Part shown: in pieces, positions 17,734 through 25,341 of the stretch
Numbering within the stretch: position 1 is the first letter of the stretch
How the letters are laid out: each line of letters begins with the position of its first letter
From: Actinomadura violacea
GTDB lineage: Bacteria > Actinomycetota > Actinomycetes > Streptosporangiales > Streptosporangiaceae
NCBI RefSeq assembly: GCF_017573465.1
Contig: NZ_JAGEPF010000038.1
Span: 44,680-108,679 of the forward strand
Length of the DNA stretch: 64,000 nt
Direction of reading: 5' to 3'
Translations under genes and position numbers: made by a program
The notes under the pieces: model-generated
Told to the model about the DNA's origin: nothing
The model's database searches: none
The model's input: the letters and a program-made list of their open reading frames with translations, nothing else

Positions 17734-18974
17734 CGGTCGTCCCCCCGCGTCGCGGCCCACTGCGTCACCGGCATCATCGGCCGCCAGCCGGTGAACCCGC
17801 CGACCGCCCCGGCCCGCCCGATCTCGATCCTGGTCAGGTCGCCGCCGAGCCGCTCGCGCGCCTGTGTCACCACCCGCTCCGACTCGATCGTGACGGCGTT
17901 GACGACCAGCCGCCCGCCCGGCCGCAGCGCCTCCCAGCACGCGTCCACCATCCCCGGCGCGGTGACGCCGCCGCCGATGAACACCGCGTCCGGCGCGCCG
18001 AGGCCCGCCAGCGCGGCGGGCGCCTCCCCGACGACGACCCGGATCCCCGGCACGCCCAGGGCCCGCGCGTTCGCCTCGATCCGTGCCGCGCGCCGCTCCC
18101 GCTCCTCGATCGCGATCGCCCGGCACGACCGGTGCGCCCGCATCCACTCGATCCCGATGCTGCCGGCGCCGGCCCCGACGTCCCACAGCAGCTCGCCCGG
18201 CACCGGCCCGAGCCGCGCCAGGGTGATCGCCCGGACCTCCCGCTTGGTGATCTGCCCATCGTGCTCGTAGGAATCGTCCGCCAGGCCCGGCACGACCGGC
18301 GTCCCGGGCCCCTCGCAGCGGATCGCGACGACGTTCAGCGCGGCCGGATCGTCCGGGACGGGGCCGACCCGCTCGTCCTCGGCGCCGAGCCGCTCCAGCA
18401 CGGTCACCTCGCTGCCGCCGTAGCCGCGCTCGTCCAGCAGCGCCCTGACCTCGGCGGGCGTGTCCGCGCCCGCGCTCAGCACCAGCACCCGGCGGCCCGG
18501 CGCCAGCACCGCGGCCAGCACCGACAGCGGGCGCCCGACCGCGCTCACGACCTCGGTGTCCTCGACCGGCCAGGCGAGCCGCGCGCACGCCAGCGACAAC
18601 GACGAGGCGTGCGGCACCACCCGGACGCGGCCCGCGCCGAGCAGCCGGACCAGCGTCGTCCCGACCCCGTAGAACATCGGGTCGCCGCTCGCCGCGACCG
18701 CGATCCGGCGGCCCCGGTGCGCCTCGAACAGCGACGGCAGCCCCGGCAGCATCGGCGACGGCCACAGCGCCCGCTCCGCGTCCAGCGACGGCAGCAGCCC
18801 GAGCTGCCGCGGCCCGCCCATGATCACGTCCGCCTTGCGGAAGGCGTCCCGGGCGGGCTCGGTCAGCCCCTCCCAGCCGTCCGCGCCCATCCCGACGACC
18901 CAGACGTCCGGCGCCGCCGGCGCCCCCTCCGGCGCGTCCACCCGCAGGTCGGGCCGGGTGATCCCGTCAGACAT
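17730..18974 (-). CDS. cobL: Precorrin-6Y C5,15-methyltransferase (decarboxylating) CobL
   Basis: A 414-residue fusion of a CbiE-like and a CbiT-like domain. The N-terminal half has VWVVGMGADGWEGLTEPARD and IAVAASGDPMFYGVG. The C-terminal half has the class I SAM loop LLWDVGAGAGSIGIEWMRAH (about 265-284) and FIGGGVTAPGMVDACWEAL. It methylates C5 and C15 and decarboxylates the C12 acetate. It overlaps the PPOX gene upstream by 8 nt and cobM downstream by 4 nt, forming a three-gene minus-strand unit. Confidence 0.95.
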   Translation of the reverse strand: MSDGITRPDLRVDAPEGAPAAPDVWVVGMGADGWEGLTEPARDAFRKADVIMGGPRQLGLLPSLDAERALWPSPMLPGLPSLFEAHRGRRIAVAASGDPMFYGVGTTLVRLLGAGRVRVVPHASSLSLACARLAWPVEDTEVVSAVGRPLSVLAAVLAPGRRVLVLSAGADTPAEVRALLDERGYGGSEVTVLERLGAEDERVGPVPDDPAALNVVAIRCEGPGTPVVPGLADDSYEHDGQITKREVRAITLARLGPVPGELLWDVGAGAGSIGIEWMRAHRSCRAIAIEERERRAARIEANARALGVPGIRVVVGEAPAALAGLGAPDAVFIGGGVTAPGMVDACWEALRPGGRLVVNAVTIESERVVTQARERLGGDLTRIEIGRAGAVGGFTGWRPMMPVTQWAATRGDDR

Positions 18975-19377
18975 TGCCGAGCACCCGCTCGACTGCGATC
19001 TCGATGACGACGCGCTGGGGGTTGGCGCGCGGCGGCTTGTACCGCTCGGCGTAGCGGCGCTCGCCGTCGGCGACGGCCGCGGCGTCGGTGCGCAGGACGG
19101 CCCGGCCCTCGACCGTCACCCAGTGCCGGCCGTCGACCTGGCTCACCGCGGCGGGCAGCCCGGCCTCGCCCGCCGCCCGCACGTGCCGCGCCTTCGCCGA
19201 CCCCGCGGAGGTGATCACGCGCACCAGCCCGGCGGCGGCGTCCAGCGTCGCGCCGACCGGCACCGCGTGCGGCGTGCCGTCCGGCCGGACCGTGACCAGC
19301 GTGCAGACCCGCCGCTCCCGCCAGAACGCCAGGACCCGCTCGTCGTCCAGGCCAAGCCGGTGTCGTGTCCCCTGCAT
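18967..19377 (-). CDS. PPOX-class (probably F420-dependent) oxidoreductase
   Basis: A 136-residue split-barrel flavin/deazaflavin-binding protein. CTLVTVRPDGTPHAVPVGA (about 25-43), VITSAGSAKARHVRAAGEAGL and WVTVEGRAVLRTD follow the pattern of F420-binding PPOX proteins. In Mycobacterium tuberculosis a member of this family (Rv2074, reported as an F420-dependent biliverdin reductase) also lies close to cobL/cobM, so the linkage looks conserved. A role in reducing a tetrapyrrole-like compound is an inference. GAGAGGA lies 5 nt before the ATG. It overlaps cobL by 8 nt. Confidence 0.8.
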   Translation of the reverse strand: MQGTRHRLGLDDERVLAFWRERRVCTLVTVRPDGTPHAVPVGATLDAAAGLVRVITSAGSAKARHVRAAGEAGLPAAVSQVDGRHWVTVEGRAVLRTDAAAVADGERRYAERYKPPRANPQRVVIEIAVERVLGNV

Positions 19378-19445
19378 CTCGTCCTCTCGTCCGGGTGATC
19401 AGCAGGATCCCAGAAACCGGTGGCGGTCCGCGCATCCGCCCGGGT

Positions 19446-20153
19446 TCAGGCGGCCGCCAGCCGCGCGCACAGCGCCGGGACGGCCTCGCCGATCGGGTCG
19501 CGGACGACCTCGTCGGCGAGGTCGTCGTAGGGCGTCGGGTCCCGGTTCACGATGATCAGCTTCGCGCCGCACTCGGCGGCGATGGCGCACAGCCGGGCCG
19601 CCGGGTCCACGGTCAGCGAGCTGCCGATCGCGACGAACACCTCCGAGACGCGGGCGATGTTCCCGGCCAGGGACAGCACGTCCGAGTCCAGGTACTGGCC
19701 GAACAGCACGATCGACGGCTGGAGCACGCCGCCGCAGGACGGGCAGGACGGGTCGTCCTCGCCGCGCGCCAGCACGTCGGCGGTCGGGAACCCGGTGTGG
19801 CAGCGCAGGCACGACGTGGTGGCCATGCTGCCGTGCAGTTCCAGCACCTTGCGGGGCGTCGAGCCGGCCTTCTGGTGCAGGCCGTCGACGTTCTGGGTGA
19901 GGATCCGCACCGCCGCGGACCTCTCCAGTTCGGCCAGCGCGCGGTGCGCCGCGTTGGGGCGGGCGTCGGCGTGCAGGTCGAGCGTCCGCCAGAAGCGGCG
20001 CCTGGCCGCGGCGTCGTTGACGAAATGTTTACGTGTGAAGAGCCGGGCCAGCTCGGGGTCCCTGGTCCACACTCCGGACGGCCCCCGGTAGTCCGGAATG
20101 CCCGAGTCTGTGGAGATTCCCGCGCCGGTCAGCACGGCGATTCGTCCCGTCAT
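19446..20153 (-). CDS. Sirtuin NAD-dependent protein deacylase
   Basis: A 235-residue sirtuin. The NAD-binding motif is VLTGAGISTDSGIPDYRG (about 7-24), the catalytic region is TQNVDGLHQKAGS with HGS, and the structural zinc is held by two Cys pairs (CLRC, CPSC). GSSLTVDPA is also conserved. Sirtuins remove acyl groups from lysines and consume NAD. The common bacterial name cobB refers to this activity and does not make it a corrin-pathway enzyme. A TACGTT box (20161-20166, minus strand) lies 7 nt before the ATG, indicating its own leaderless promoter. Confidence 0.93.
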   Translation of the reverse strand: MTGRIAVLTGAGISTDSGIPDYRGPSGVWTRDPELARLFTRKHFVNDAAARRRFWRTLDLHADARPNAAHRALAELERSAAVRILTQNVDGLHQKAGSTPRKVLELHGSMATTSCLRCHTGFPTADVLARGEDDPSCPSCGGVLQPSIVLFGQYLDSDVLSLAGNIARVSEVFVAIGSSLTVDPAARLCAIAAECGAKLIIVNRDPTPYDDLADEVVRDPIGEAVPALCARLAAA

Positions 20154-20229
20154 GGGGGAGAACGTACGGGCGAGGAGGTGACAGGGGCGACCCGTTTTCC
20201 GTGCTGGCGGATATGTCCCGTCATATGAT

Positions 20230-20248
20230 TAGTTAGCGCAAGAAACTA
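20230..20248. promoter_or_regulatory. Candidate MarR/TetR-type operator before the MFS exporter gene
   Basis: An inverted repeat TAGTT-N9-AACTA lies in the short AT-richer stretch before the exporter, about 20 nt upstream of its GTG. The inner sequence AGCGCAAGA is asymmetric. No regulator gene adjoins it, so the cognate repressor would be encoded elsewhere. The call rests on symmetry and position only. Confidence 0.4.
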
Positions 20249-20267
20249 TCTCTGGGGAGGGGAGAGC

Positions 20268-21980
20268 GTGCCGACCAAGCACTATCCGTGGATCGCGCTG
20301 AGCAACACGACGCTGGGCGTGCTGCTGGCGACGGTCAACTCCTCGATCGTGATCATCTCGCTGCCGGCGATCTTCCGTGGCATCCACCTGAACCCGCTCG
20401 AACCGGGCAACGTCAGCTACCTGCTGTGGATCCTGATGGGCTACATGCTCGTCTCCGCGGTCCTGGTGGTGACGCTGGGCCGGCTCGGCGACATGTTCGG
20501 GCGCGTCCGGATGTACAACGCCGGCTTCGCGGTCTTCACGGTCGGGACGATCGTGCTCGGGCTGGACCCGCTGCACGGCAGCGCCGGGGCGATCTGGCTG
20601 ATCGCCTGGCGGGTGTTCCAGGGCATCGGCGGCGCCATGCTGATGGCCAACTCCGCCGCGATCCTCACCGACGCGTTCCCCGCCGACCGGCGCGGCATGG
20701 CCATGGGCATCAACCAGGTCGCCGGCATCGCCGGCAGCTTCCTCGGCCTGGTCGCCGGCGGCCTGCTCAGCGAGGTCAACTGGCGGCTGGTGTTCTTCGC
20801 CTCCGCCCCGATCGGCGTGATCGGGACGGTCTGGGCGTACCGCAGCCTGGTCGAGACCGCCACCCGGGCGGTCCGCGCGAAGATCGACTGGATCGGCAAC
20901 GCGACCTTCGCGATCGGGCTGACCGCGCTGCTGGCCGCGATCACCTACGGGATCCAGCCGTACGGCGGGCACGACATGGGCTGGACGAACCCGTGGGTGC
21001 TGGCCGGCGTCATCGGCGGCGTCGTGATCCTCGCGGTCTTCTGCTTCATCGAGACCAAGGTGGACGAGCCGATGTTCCACCTGGACCTGTTCAAGATCCG
21101 CGCGTTCGCGGCCGGGAACGCGGCCGGGCTGCTCGCCGCGATCTCCCGCGGCGGCATGCAGTTCATGCTGATCATCTGGCTGCAGGGCATCTGGCTGCCG
21201 CTGCACGGCTACGACTTCGAGGACACCCCGCTGTGGGCCGGCATCTACCTGCTGCCGCTGACCCTCGGGTTCCTGGTCGCCGGGCCGGTCTCGGGCTACC
21301 TGTCCGACCGCTACGGGGCGCGCGCGTTCGCCTCCGGCGGGCTGGTGCTGTCCGCGCTGGCCTTCCTCGGCCTGCTGATGATCCCGACGGACTTCAATTA
21401 CGGGCTCTTCGCGCTGCTGATCTTCCTCAACGGGGTCGGCTCCGGGCTGTTCGCCGCGCCCAACACCACCGCGATCATGAACTCGGTGCCGGCCGGGCAG
21501 CGCGGCGCCGCGTCCGGGATGCGCGCCACGTTCATGAACGCCGGCATGGTGCTGTCGATCGGCGTGTTCTTCTCGCTGATGATCGCCGGGCTGTCGAACT
21601 CGCTGCCGAAGACGCTGACCGGCGGGCTGACCTCGCACGGCGTCCCGTCAGGGGTCGCCGCGCAGGTGGGGCAGACGCCGCCGGTCGGGACGCTGTTCGC
21701 CGCGTTCCTCGGCTACAACCCGATCCAGAACCTGCTGGCGCCGTTCGGCGTGCTGTCGAAGCTGAACCCGCACGACGTCGCGACGCTCACCGGCCGGTCC
21801 TACTTCCCGCACCTGATCGCCGACCCGTTCCACCACGGCCTGGTGATCGTGTTCAGCATGGCGATCGCGATGTCGCTGGTCGCGGCGCTGGCGTCGCTGC
21901 TGCGCGGCCGCCGCTACGTGCACGACGACACGGCCGCGGATGCGCCGGAGCCGGTGAAGGCCGGGAAGGACGCCTCCTGA
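20268..21980 (+). CDS. MFS transporter of the DHA2 (EmrB/QacA) drug-exporter type
   Basis: A 570-residue integral membrane protein with about 14 hydrophobic helices. The N-terminal LATVNSSIVIISLPAIFR and the loop GRLGDMFGRVRMYNAG (MFS motif A) are characteristic, as is the GSFLGLVAGGLLSEVNWR segment (motif C region). Proton-driven efflux of small organic compounds is the usual role; the substrate is unknown. A strong GGGAGGGGAGAG ribosome site precedes the GTG. A good terminator hairpin follows, so the gene is probably monocistronic. Confidence 0.92.
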   Translation: MPTKHYPWIALSNTTLGVLLATVNSSIVIISLPAIFRGIHLNPLEPGNVSYLLWILMGYMLVSAVLVVTLGRLGDMFGRVRMYNAGFAVFTVGTIVLGLDPLHGSAGAIWLIAWRVFQGIGGAMLMANSAAILTDAFPADRRGMAMGINQVAGIAGSFLGLVAGGLLSEVNWRLVFFASAPIGVIGTVWAYRSLVETATRAVRAKIDWIGNATFAIGLTALLAAITYGIQPYGGHDMGWTNPWVLAGVIGGVVILAVFCFIETKVDEPMFHLDLFKIRAFAAGNAAGLLAAISRGGMQFMLIIWLQGIWLPLHGYDFEDTPLWAGIYLLPLTLGFLVAGPVSGYLSDRYGARAFASGGLVLSALAFLGLLMIPTDFNYGLFALLIFLNGVGSGLFAAPNTTAIMNSVPAGQRGAASGMRATFMNAGMVLSIGVFFSLMIAGLSNSLPKTLTGGLTSHGVPSGVAAQVGQTPPVGTLFAAFLGYNPIQNLLAPFGVLSKLNPHDVATLTGRSYFPHLIADPFHHGLVIVFSMAIAMSLVAALASLLRGRRYVHDDTAADAPEPVKAGKDAS

Positions 21981-22005
21981 ACCGCTGAGGCCCCGTGCCC
22001 CGCCC

Positions 22006-22042
22006 CGGAACCCCCGGCCGCCTGTCACGGCCGGGGGTTCCG
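22006..22042. terminator. Strong hairpin terminator after the MFS gene
   Basis: A perfect 15-bp stem (arms 22006-22020 and 22028-22042, left arm CGGAACCCCCGGCCG) with a 7-nt loop, 25 nt after the exporter stop and 9 nt before the stop codon of the convergent secreted-protein gene. It could terminate both transcripts. There is no U-tract. Confidence 0.8.
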
Positions 22043-22051
22043 CCGTGCGGG

Positions 22052-23020
22052 CTACGGCTTCGCCGGTTCGGGGCAGGCGCCGGTGGCAGTGGGGCTCGGC
22101 GAGGGCGCCGGGTCCCGCTCGGGGACGCCCGGGCCGGTGCGGCGCAGGTTGTGCCGCTTCATCACCGACTGCAGGTCGGGGTTGCCGCCGCTGCCGTCGG
22201 CGTCGGCGAGCGCCGGGCACGCCCAGGCGTCCTGCCGCCCCCACGAGTAGCTGATGTCGAACGCGGGCCGCGGGACGAGCCGGTCCCACCGGGTGAGGAT
22301 CGCCTTCATCTCGGCGGCCGCCGGCAGCCGCCAGTTCTTCTCCCCGTCGCTGCACGACTGCCCGAACGTCTGGAACACCGGCACGATCATCTTCTTGGTG
22401 AACCCGGCGCGGGTCGCCTGGCCGACCATCGTGTCGATCGCGTTCAGGTCGCAGCCGCCGTGGCCGGAGCGGCACGGGTACGGGTCGAGCCCGATCAGGT
22501 CGAGATGGGTCTCCGACGGCTTGAGCGGCCCCATCGGCCAGTCCGTCAGCGACGCGAACGCCTTCTGGCCCGGCGCGTACTTGTGCACGATGTCGGCGCG
22601 CTGCCGCAGCTTGCCGGCGATCCCCGGGCACTGGTCGGGGTTCGGCTCGTCCGACAGGTACCAGCCGTACACGCGGTCGTTCCCGGCGAACCGCTTCACC
22701 GTGTCGGCGAACGCCGACGCGCTGTCCTGCTGGAAGCCGCCGCAGGTGGTGTTGCCGACCCACAGCAGCGCACGGCCGCCCTTGGGCAGCGCCGCGACGT
22801 CGCCGGCGTCGGGGTCCACGTCGAACAGGTCGTAGCCGAGCGCCGCGGCCTTCGCGCGGTCGCCGGCCGGCATGTTCAGCGCGGCGTGCAGCGTCCCGGT
22901 GACGAGGGACCCGGCGGCGGGACGGGCGGCGGCGTCGCCGGGCGAGGGGGCGAGCAGGTAGCCGGTGGCGGCGCCGCCGAGGGCGGCCGCGGCGGCCACC
23001 GCGAGCAGTTGCGTCTTCAT
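22052..23020 (-). CDS. Secreted putative glycoside-hydrolase-like protein
   Basis: A 322-residue protein with an N-terminal signal or anchor sequence (KTQLLAVAAAAALGGAATGY). ATG 23020 is preferred over 23035 because GGGAGAAACC lies just before it. The mature part has RVYGWYLSDEPNPDQCPG and DLIGLDPYPCRSG, which resemble acidic catalytic strands of TIM-barrel glycosidases, and Cys residues that could pair outside the cell. The C-terminal 25 residues are Pro/Ser/Thr-rich. I cannot assign a specific family, and enzymatic activity is inferred from these motifs only. Confidence 0.6.
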   Translation of the reverse strand: MKTQLLAVAAAAALGGAATGYLLAPSPGDAAARPAAGSLVTGTLHAALNMPAGDRAKAAALGYDLFDVDPDAGDVAALPKGGRALLWVGNTTCGGFQQDSASAFADTVKRFAGNDRVYGWYLSDEPNPDQCPGIAGKLRQRADIVHKYAPGQKAFASLTDWPMGPLKPSETHLDLIGLDPYPCRSGHGGCDLNAIDTMVGQATRAGFTKKMIVPVFQTFGQSCSDGEKNWRLPAAAEMKAILTRWDRLVPRPAFDISYSWGRQDAWACPALADADGSGGNPDLQSVMKRHNLRRTGPGVPERDPAPSPSPTATGACPEPAKP

Positions 23021-23138
23021 GGTTTCTCCCGGCATCGCTGATGCGGCATGAGCATGAGAGGCGCGTCCAGCGTCGCACGGGAACGGCGGAGATCACCGGG
23101 AAACGTCCGCGGCCCACGGCGGGGCCCCGGAAACGGAC

Positions 23139-23170
23139 GGGACCGGCCGCCATTTCGGTCGGCCGGTCCC
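23139..23170 (-). terminator. Hairpin downstream of the DUF2637 gene
   Basis: An 11-bp perfect stem (23139-23149 with 23160-23170, arm GGGACCGGCCG) and a 10-nt loop. It begins 21 nt after the DUF2637 stop when read on the minus strand and precedes the next minus-strand gene. It probably separates the two transcripts. Confidence 0.7.
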
Positions 23171-23191
23171 GGTACGGGCGGTGCGGAGGGG

Positions 23192-24307
23192 TCAGACGCG
23201 CCAGGACCGCACGAGCTCGTCGAGCGCCGCCTGGTCGTAGACGATGCCCTGCTCGCCCAGCTCCTTGGCGACCAGCTCGCCGTCGCCGTGGTGCTTGGCC
23301 AGCAGCCGGTACACCGCGTACGGGAACCAGTGGTTGTCGCTGATCCGCCGGATCTCCGCCTCGTCGCAGGTGTAGCCCTCGGCGCGCACCTCGTTCAGCG
23401 TCGCGGCGATGTCGCCGTGCCGGCGCTCCAGGACGTCGATGACGATGGTGCGCAGGTTCTCCGGGTCGGGCGCCGCCGGGGCGGGCTCCTCGACCGGGGC
23501 GCCGACCGCGCTGCGGCCGTTGAGGCTCCCGCGCGCGGCGGCACTGACCACGGCCAGCCCCGCGTCGGGCTCGTGGGACGCGGCCGGAGCGGGCGCGGGG
23601 GCCGCGGCGGGCGCCGCCGGCGCGGCGGCGGGCCCGGTCGCGGCCGCCTCGCGGGTCCGCCCGGCGGCCCCATTCGCGGAACCGTTCGCCGCGCCGTTCG
23701 CGGTGCCCGACTCGATCGCCTTGCCGGAATGGCCGGGCACCTGGATCTGCGGGAACGGCCCGGTGTTGCGCAGCGGCATCAGCGTGATCTGCTGCAGGGT
23801 CACCGGGCCGGCGATGGCGCGCGGCGCCGGCTCGGGCGCCTTCTCCTCGGCCTCCTCGCCCTTCTGCGCGACGTATCTGTGCAGTGTTCGCAGCAGGACG
23901 AACAGGCCCAGCATCGACACGATCGGCGGGACCGCGGCCGTCGCCTGGTAGGAGAACGACCGGTGCCCGACGTGGCCCACGTTGAAGATGAGGCTGGCCG
24001 TCCAGCCCGCGAGGGCGATGGCGAGCGGCAGGAAGAAGTCGAGCCAGCTCATCATGTCCCGGCGGCGCAGCACGAAGGCGTCGACGGCGAGCAGGAAGAG
24101 GCCGAGCTCGCCCACGATGATGAACAGGTCGACCAGCAGCGGGAACGAGTCGGCCTTCCATCCGCGCAGGCCGTGCTCCAGCGCCCAGTGGTAGAGCCCG
24201 GCGTAGGACTGGGCGAAGCCGCCCGCGGTCGCGGTCATGACCGCGATCGCCATGAAGGCGATGGCCCCCCACCGTGTGATGACCTGTACCCGGTTGGCAG
24301 CGCTCAT
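23192..24307 (-). CDS. DUF2637-type four-helix membrane protein with long cytoplasmic extension
   Basis: A 371-residue protein. Helices lie at about 13-35, 55-80, 88-110 and 124-146, the layout of DUF2637 (Spd-like) proteins. A low-complexity linker (about 150-275), rich in Ala/Pro and carrying the repeated ANGAANGSANG unit, leads to a compact charged C-terminal domain. That domain (about 285-371) contains VLERRHGDIAATLNEVRAEG and LLAKHHGDGELVAKELGEQG, two similar helical units. DUF2637 proteins are best known from actinomycete plasmids and integrative elements, but no replication, transfer or integrase gene is nearby. Confidence 0.7.
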   Translation of the reverse strand: MSAANRVQVITRWGAIAFMAIAVMTATAGGFAQSYAGLYHWALEHGLRGWKADSFPLLVDLFIIVGELGLFLLAVDAFVLRRRDMMSWLDFFLPLAIALAGWTASLIFNVGHVGHRSFSYQATAAVPPIVSMLGLFVLLRTLHRYVAQKGEEAEEKAPEPAPRAIAGPVTLQQITLMPLRNTGPFPQIQVPGHSGKAIESGTANGAANGSANGAAGRTREAAATGPAAAPAAPAAAPAPAPAASHEPDAGLAVVSAAARGSLNGRSAVGAPVEEPAPAAPDPENLRTIVIDVLERRHGDIAATLNEVRAEGYTCDEAEIRRISDNHWFPYAVYRLLAKHHGDGELVAKELGEQGIVYDQAALDELVRSWRV

Positions 24308-24419
24308 GCGGCAGGTGCTCCAGATTGTCTTACCTAACCAAATGTGATCGGTGGGAGACTATCCATTCCTTCCGCGTTTCGTGGGGGATTCCAGTTACGT
24401 CTGCGTACCGTTCGGTCCG

Positions 24420-25097
24420 TCACCAGACCTGCAGGACGAAGTCGAACCGCGCGGTACGCCCGTCCGGACCGTCCTGGACGTCCATGAGCAGTTCGGGGTC
24501 GAACAGCATGTCGGTCTGGTTGCGGGGTTCGCCGGGGAAGTACAGCTGGGTCGTGAGGATGTCCTGGTAGGGCGCCTGCGCCTTGACGTGGACGTGCCGG
24601 GTGCGGCCCGGGTAGAGGCCGGGGACGATCGTCGTCAGGGTGAACCGGCCGGACGCGTCGGTGTACTGGTGGCCGCGCAGCGTGTAGCCCGTGTTGTCGT
24701 AGTTCCCGTAGTCGTCGGCCTGCCAGAAGTCCAGGAGCGCGTGGGCGACCGGCCGGCACGACATCGAGTAGACCGTCCCGCTCACCGTCAGCGGGGTGCC
24801 GGGCATGCCGGGCTCGGTGAGCGTGGTGCGCTCCGGCGACCCCGGCTTGAAGTAGGGGCCCTCGATCTGCGAGTGGGTCGGCTCGTCGTCGCCGTCGTCG
24901 CACTTGGGAGTGGGCTTGAGCACGCGCGGGCGGACGCGGGCCTGCGCGGGCGAGGCGGCGGCGGACGCGGCGGCCGGCAGCGCGAGCGCGCTGAGCCCGG
25001 CGGCCACGAGGAAGGTCTTGCGGCTCATCCCGGACGGCGTCTCGGGAGAGGGCTCGGGGGAGGGCCGCCCGGCGGGCGGCTGCTCGTTGACGGACAT
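24420..25097 (-). CDS. Exported intradiol ring-cleavage dioxygenase-like protein
   Basis: A 225-residue protein. A disordered N-terminus leads to GMSRKTFLVAAGLSALALP, a Tat-like export signal with RK in place of RR. The mature domain has HSQIEGPYFKPGSPER, FWQADDYGNYDN and VPGLYPGRTRHVHVKAQ, the pattern of intradiol dioxygenases; the Tyr and the HVH pair match their Fe(III) ligands. Many secreted actinomycete members of this family are of unknown substrate. AAAGGAC precedes ATG 25097; an in-frame extension to 25361 would run into the divergent AraC gene and is rejected. Confidence 0.82.
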   Translation of the reverse strand: MSVNEQPPAGRPSPEPSPETPSGMSRKTFLVAAGLSALALPAAASAAASPAQARVRPRVLKPTPKCDDGDDEPTHSQIEGPYFKPGSPERTTLTEPGMPGTPLTVSGTVYSMSCRPVAHALLDFWQADDYGNYDNTGYTLRGHQYTDASGRFTLTTIVPGLYPGRTRHVHVKAQAPYQDILTTQLYFPGEPRNQTDMLFDPELLMDVQDGPDGRTARFDFVLQVW

Positions 25098-25341
25098 GGC
25101 GGGGGTCCTTTCGGGGGAGGCGGGAGCGAGGCCTCCCGGTCGCCCCGGGCGGCTCGGGAGGCATCGAGACCTGTATAGGCGCGGCGGTGCCGCCCGGTCT
25201 TGCCGCCCGCTGCCGGGCCGTTGGCGCCGACTGCCAAAGACCGCCGCGGATGTCGTGCTGACTCGCTCATTGACCTTCCTGACCGGCCGTAGAAGCCTTG
25301 CGGGTGCGTCCGGGACCCCGCACCCAGCGAGAAGGAGCGTC
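25098..25341. promoter_or_regulatory. Divergent promoter region between dioxygenase and AraC genes
   Basis: A 244-bp non-coding stretch that must hold both promoters. Near the AraC side there is a small hairpin (GGGTGCG 25302-25308 with CGCACCC 25319-25325) just before the GAAGGAG ribosome site, and a TTGACC at 25270-25275 without a well-spaced -10. No other structure is clear. Confidence 0.45.

Noticed and set aside
19446..20153. Sirtuin as the B12 enzyme cobyrinate a,c-diamide synthase (also called CobB)
   Set aside because: The protein has the sirtuin NAD motif and a zinc-binding Cys set and lacks any amidotransferase motif; only the gene name is shared.
23192..24307. Integrated plasmid or ICE around the DUF2637 gene
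   Set aside because: No integrase, replication initiator, FtsK-like transfer gene, tRNA or direct-repeat attachment site was found on either side.
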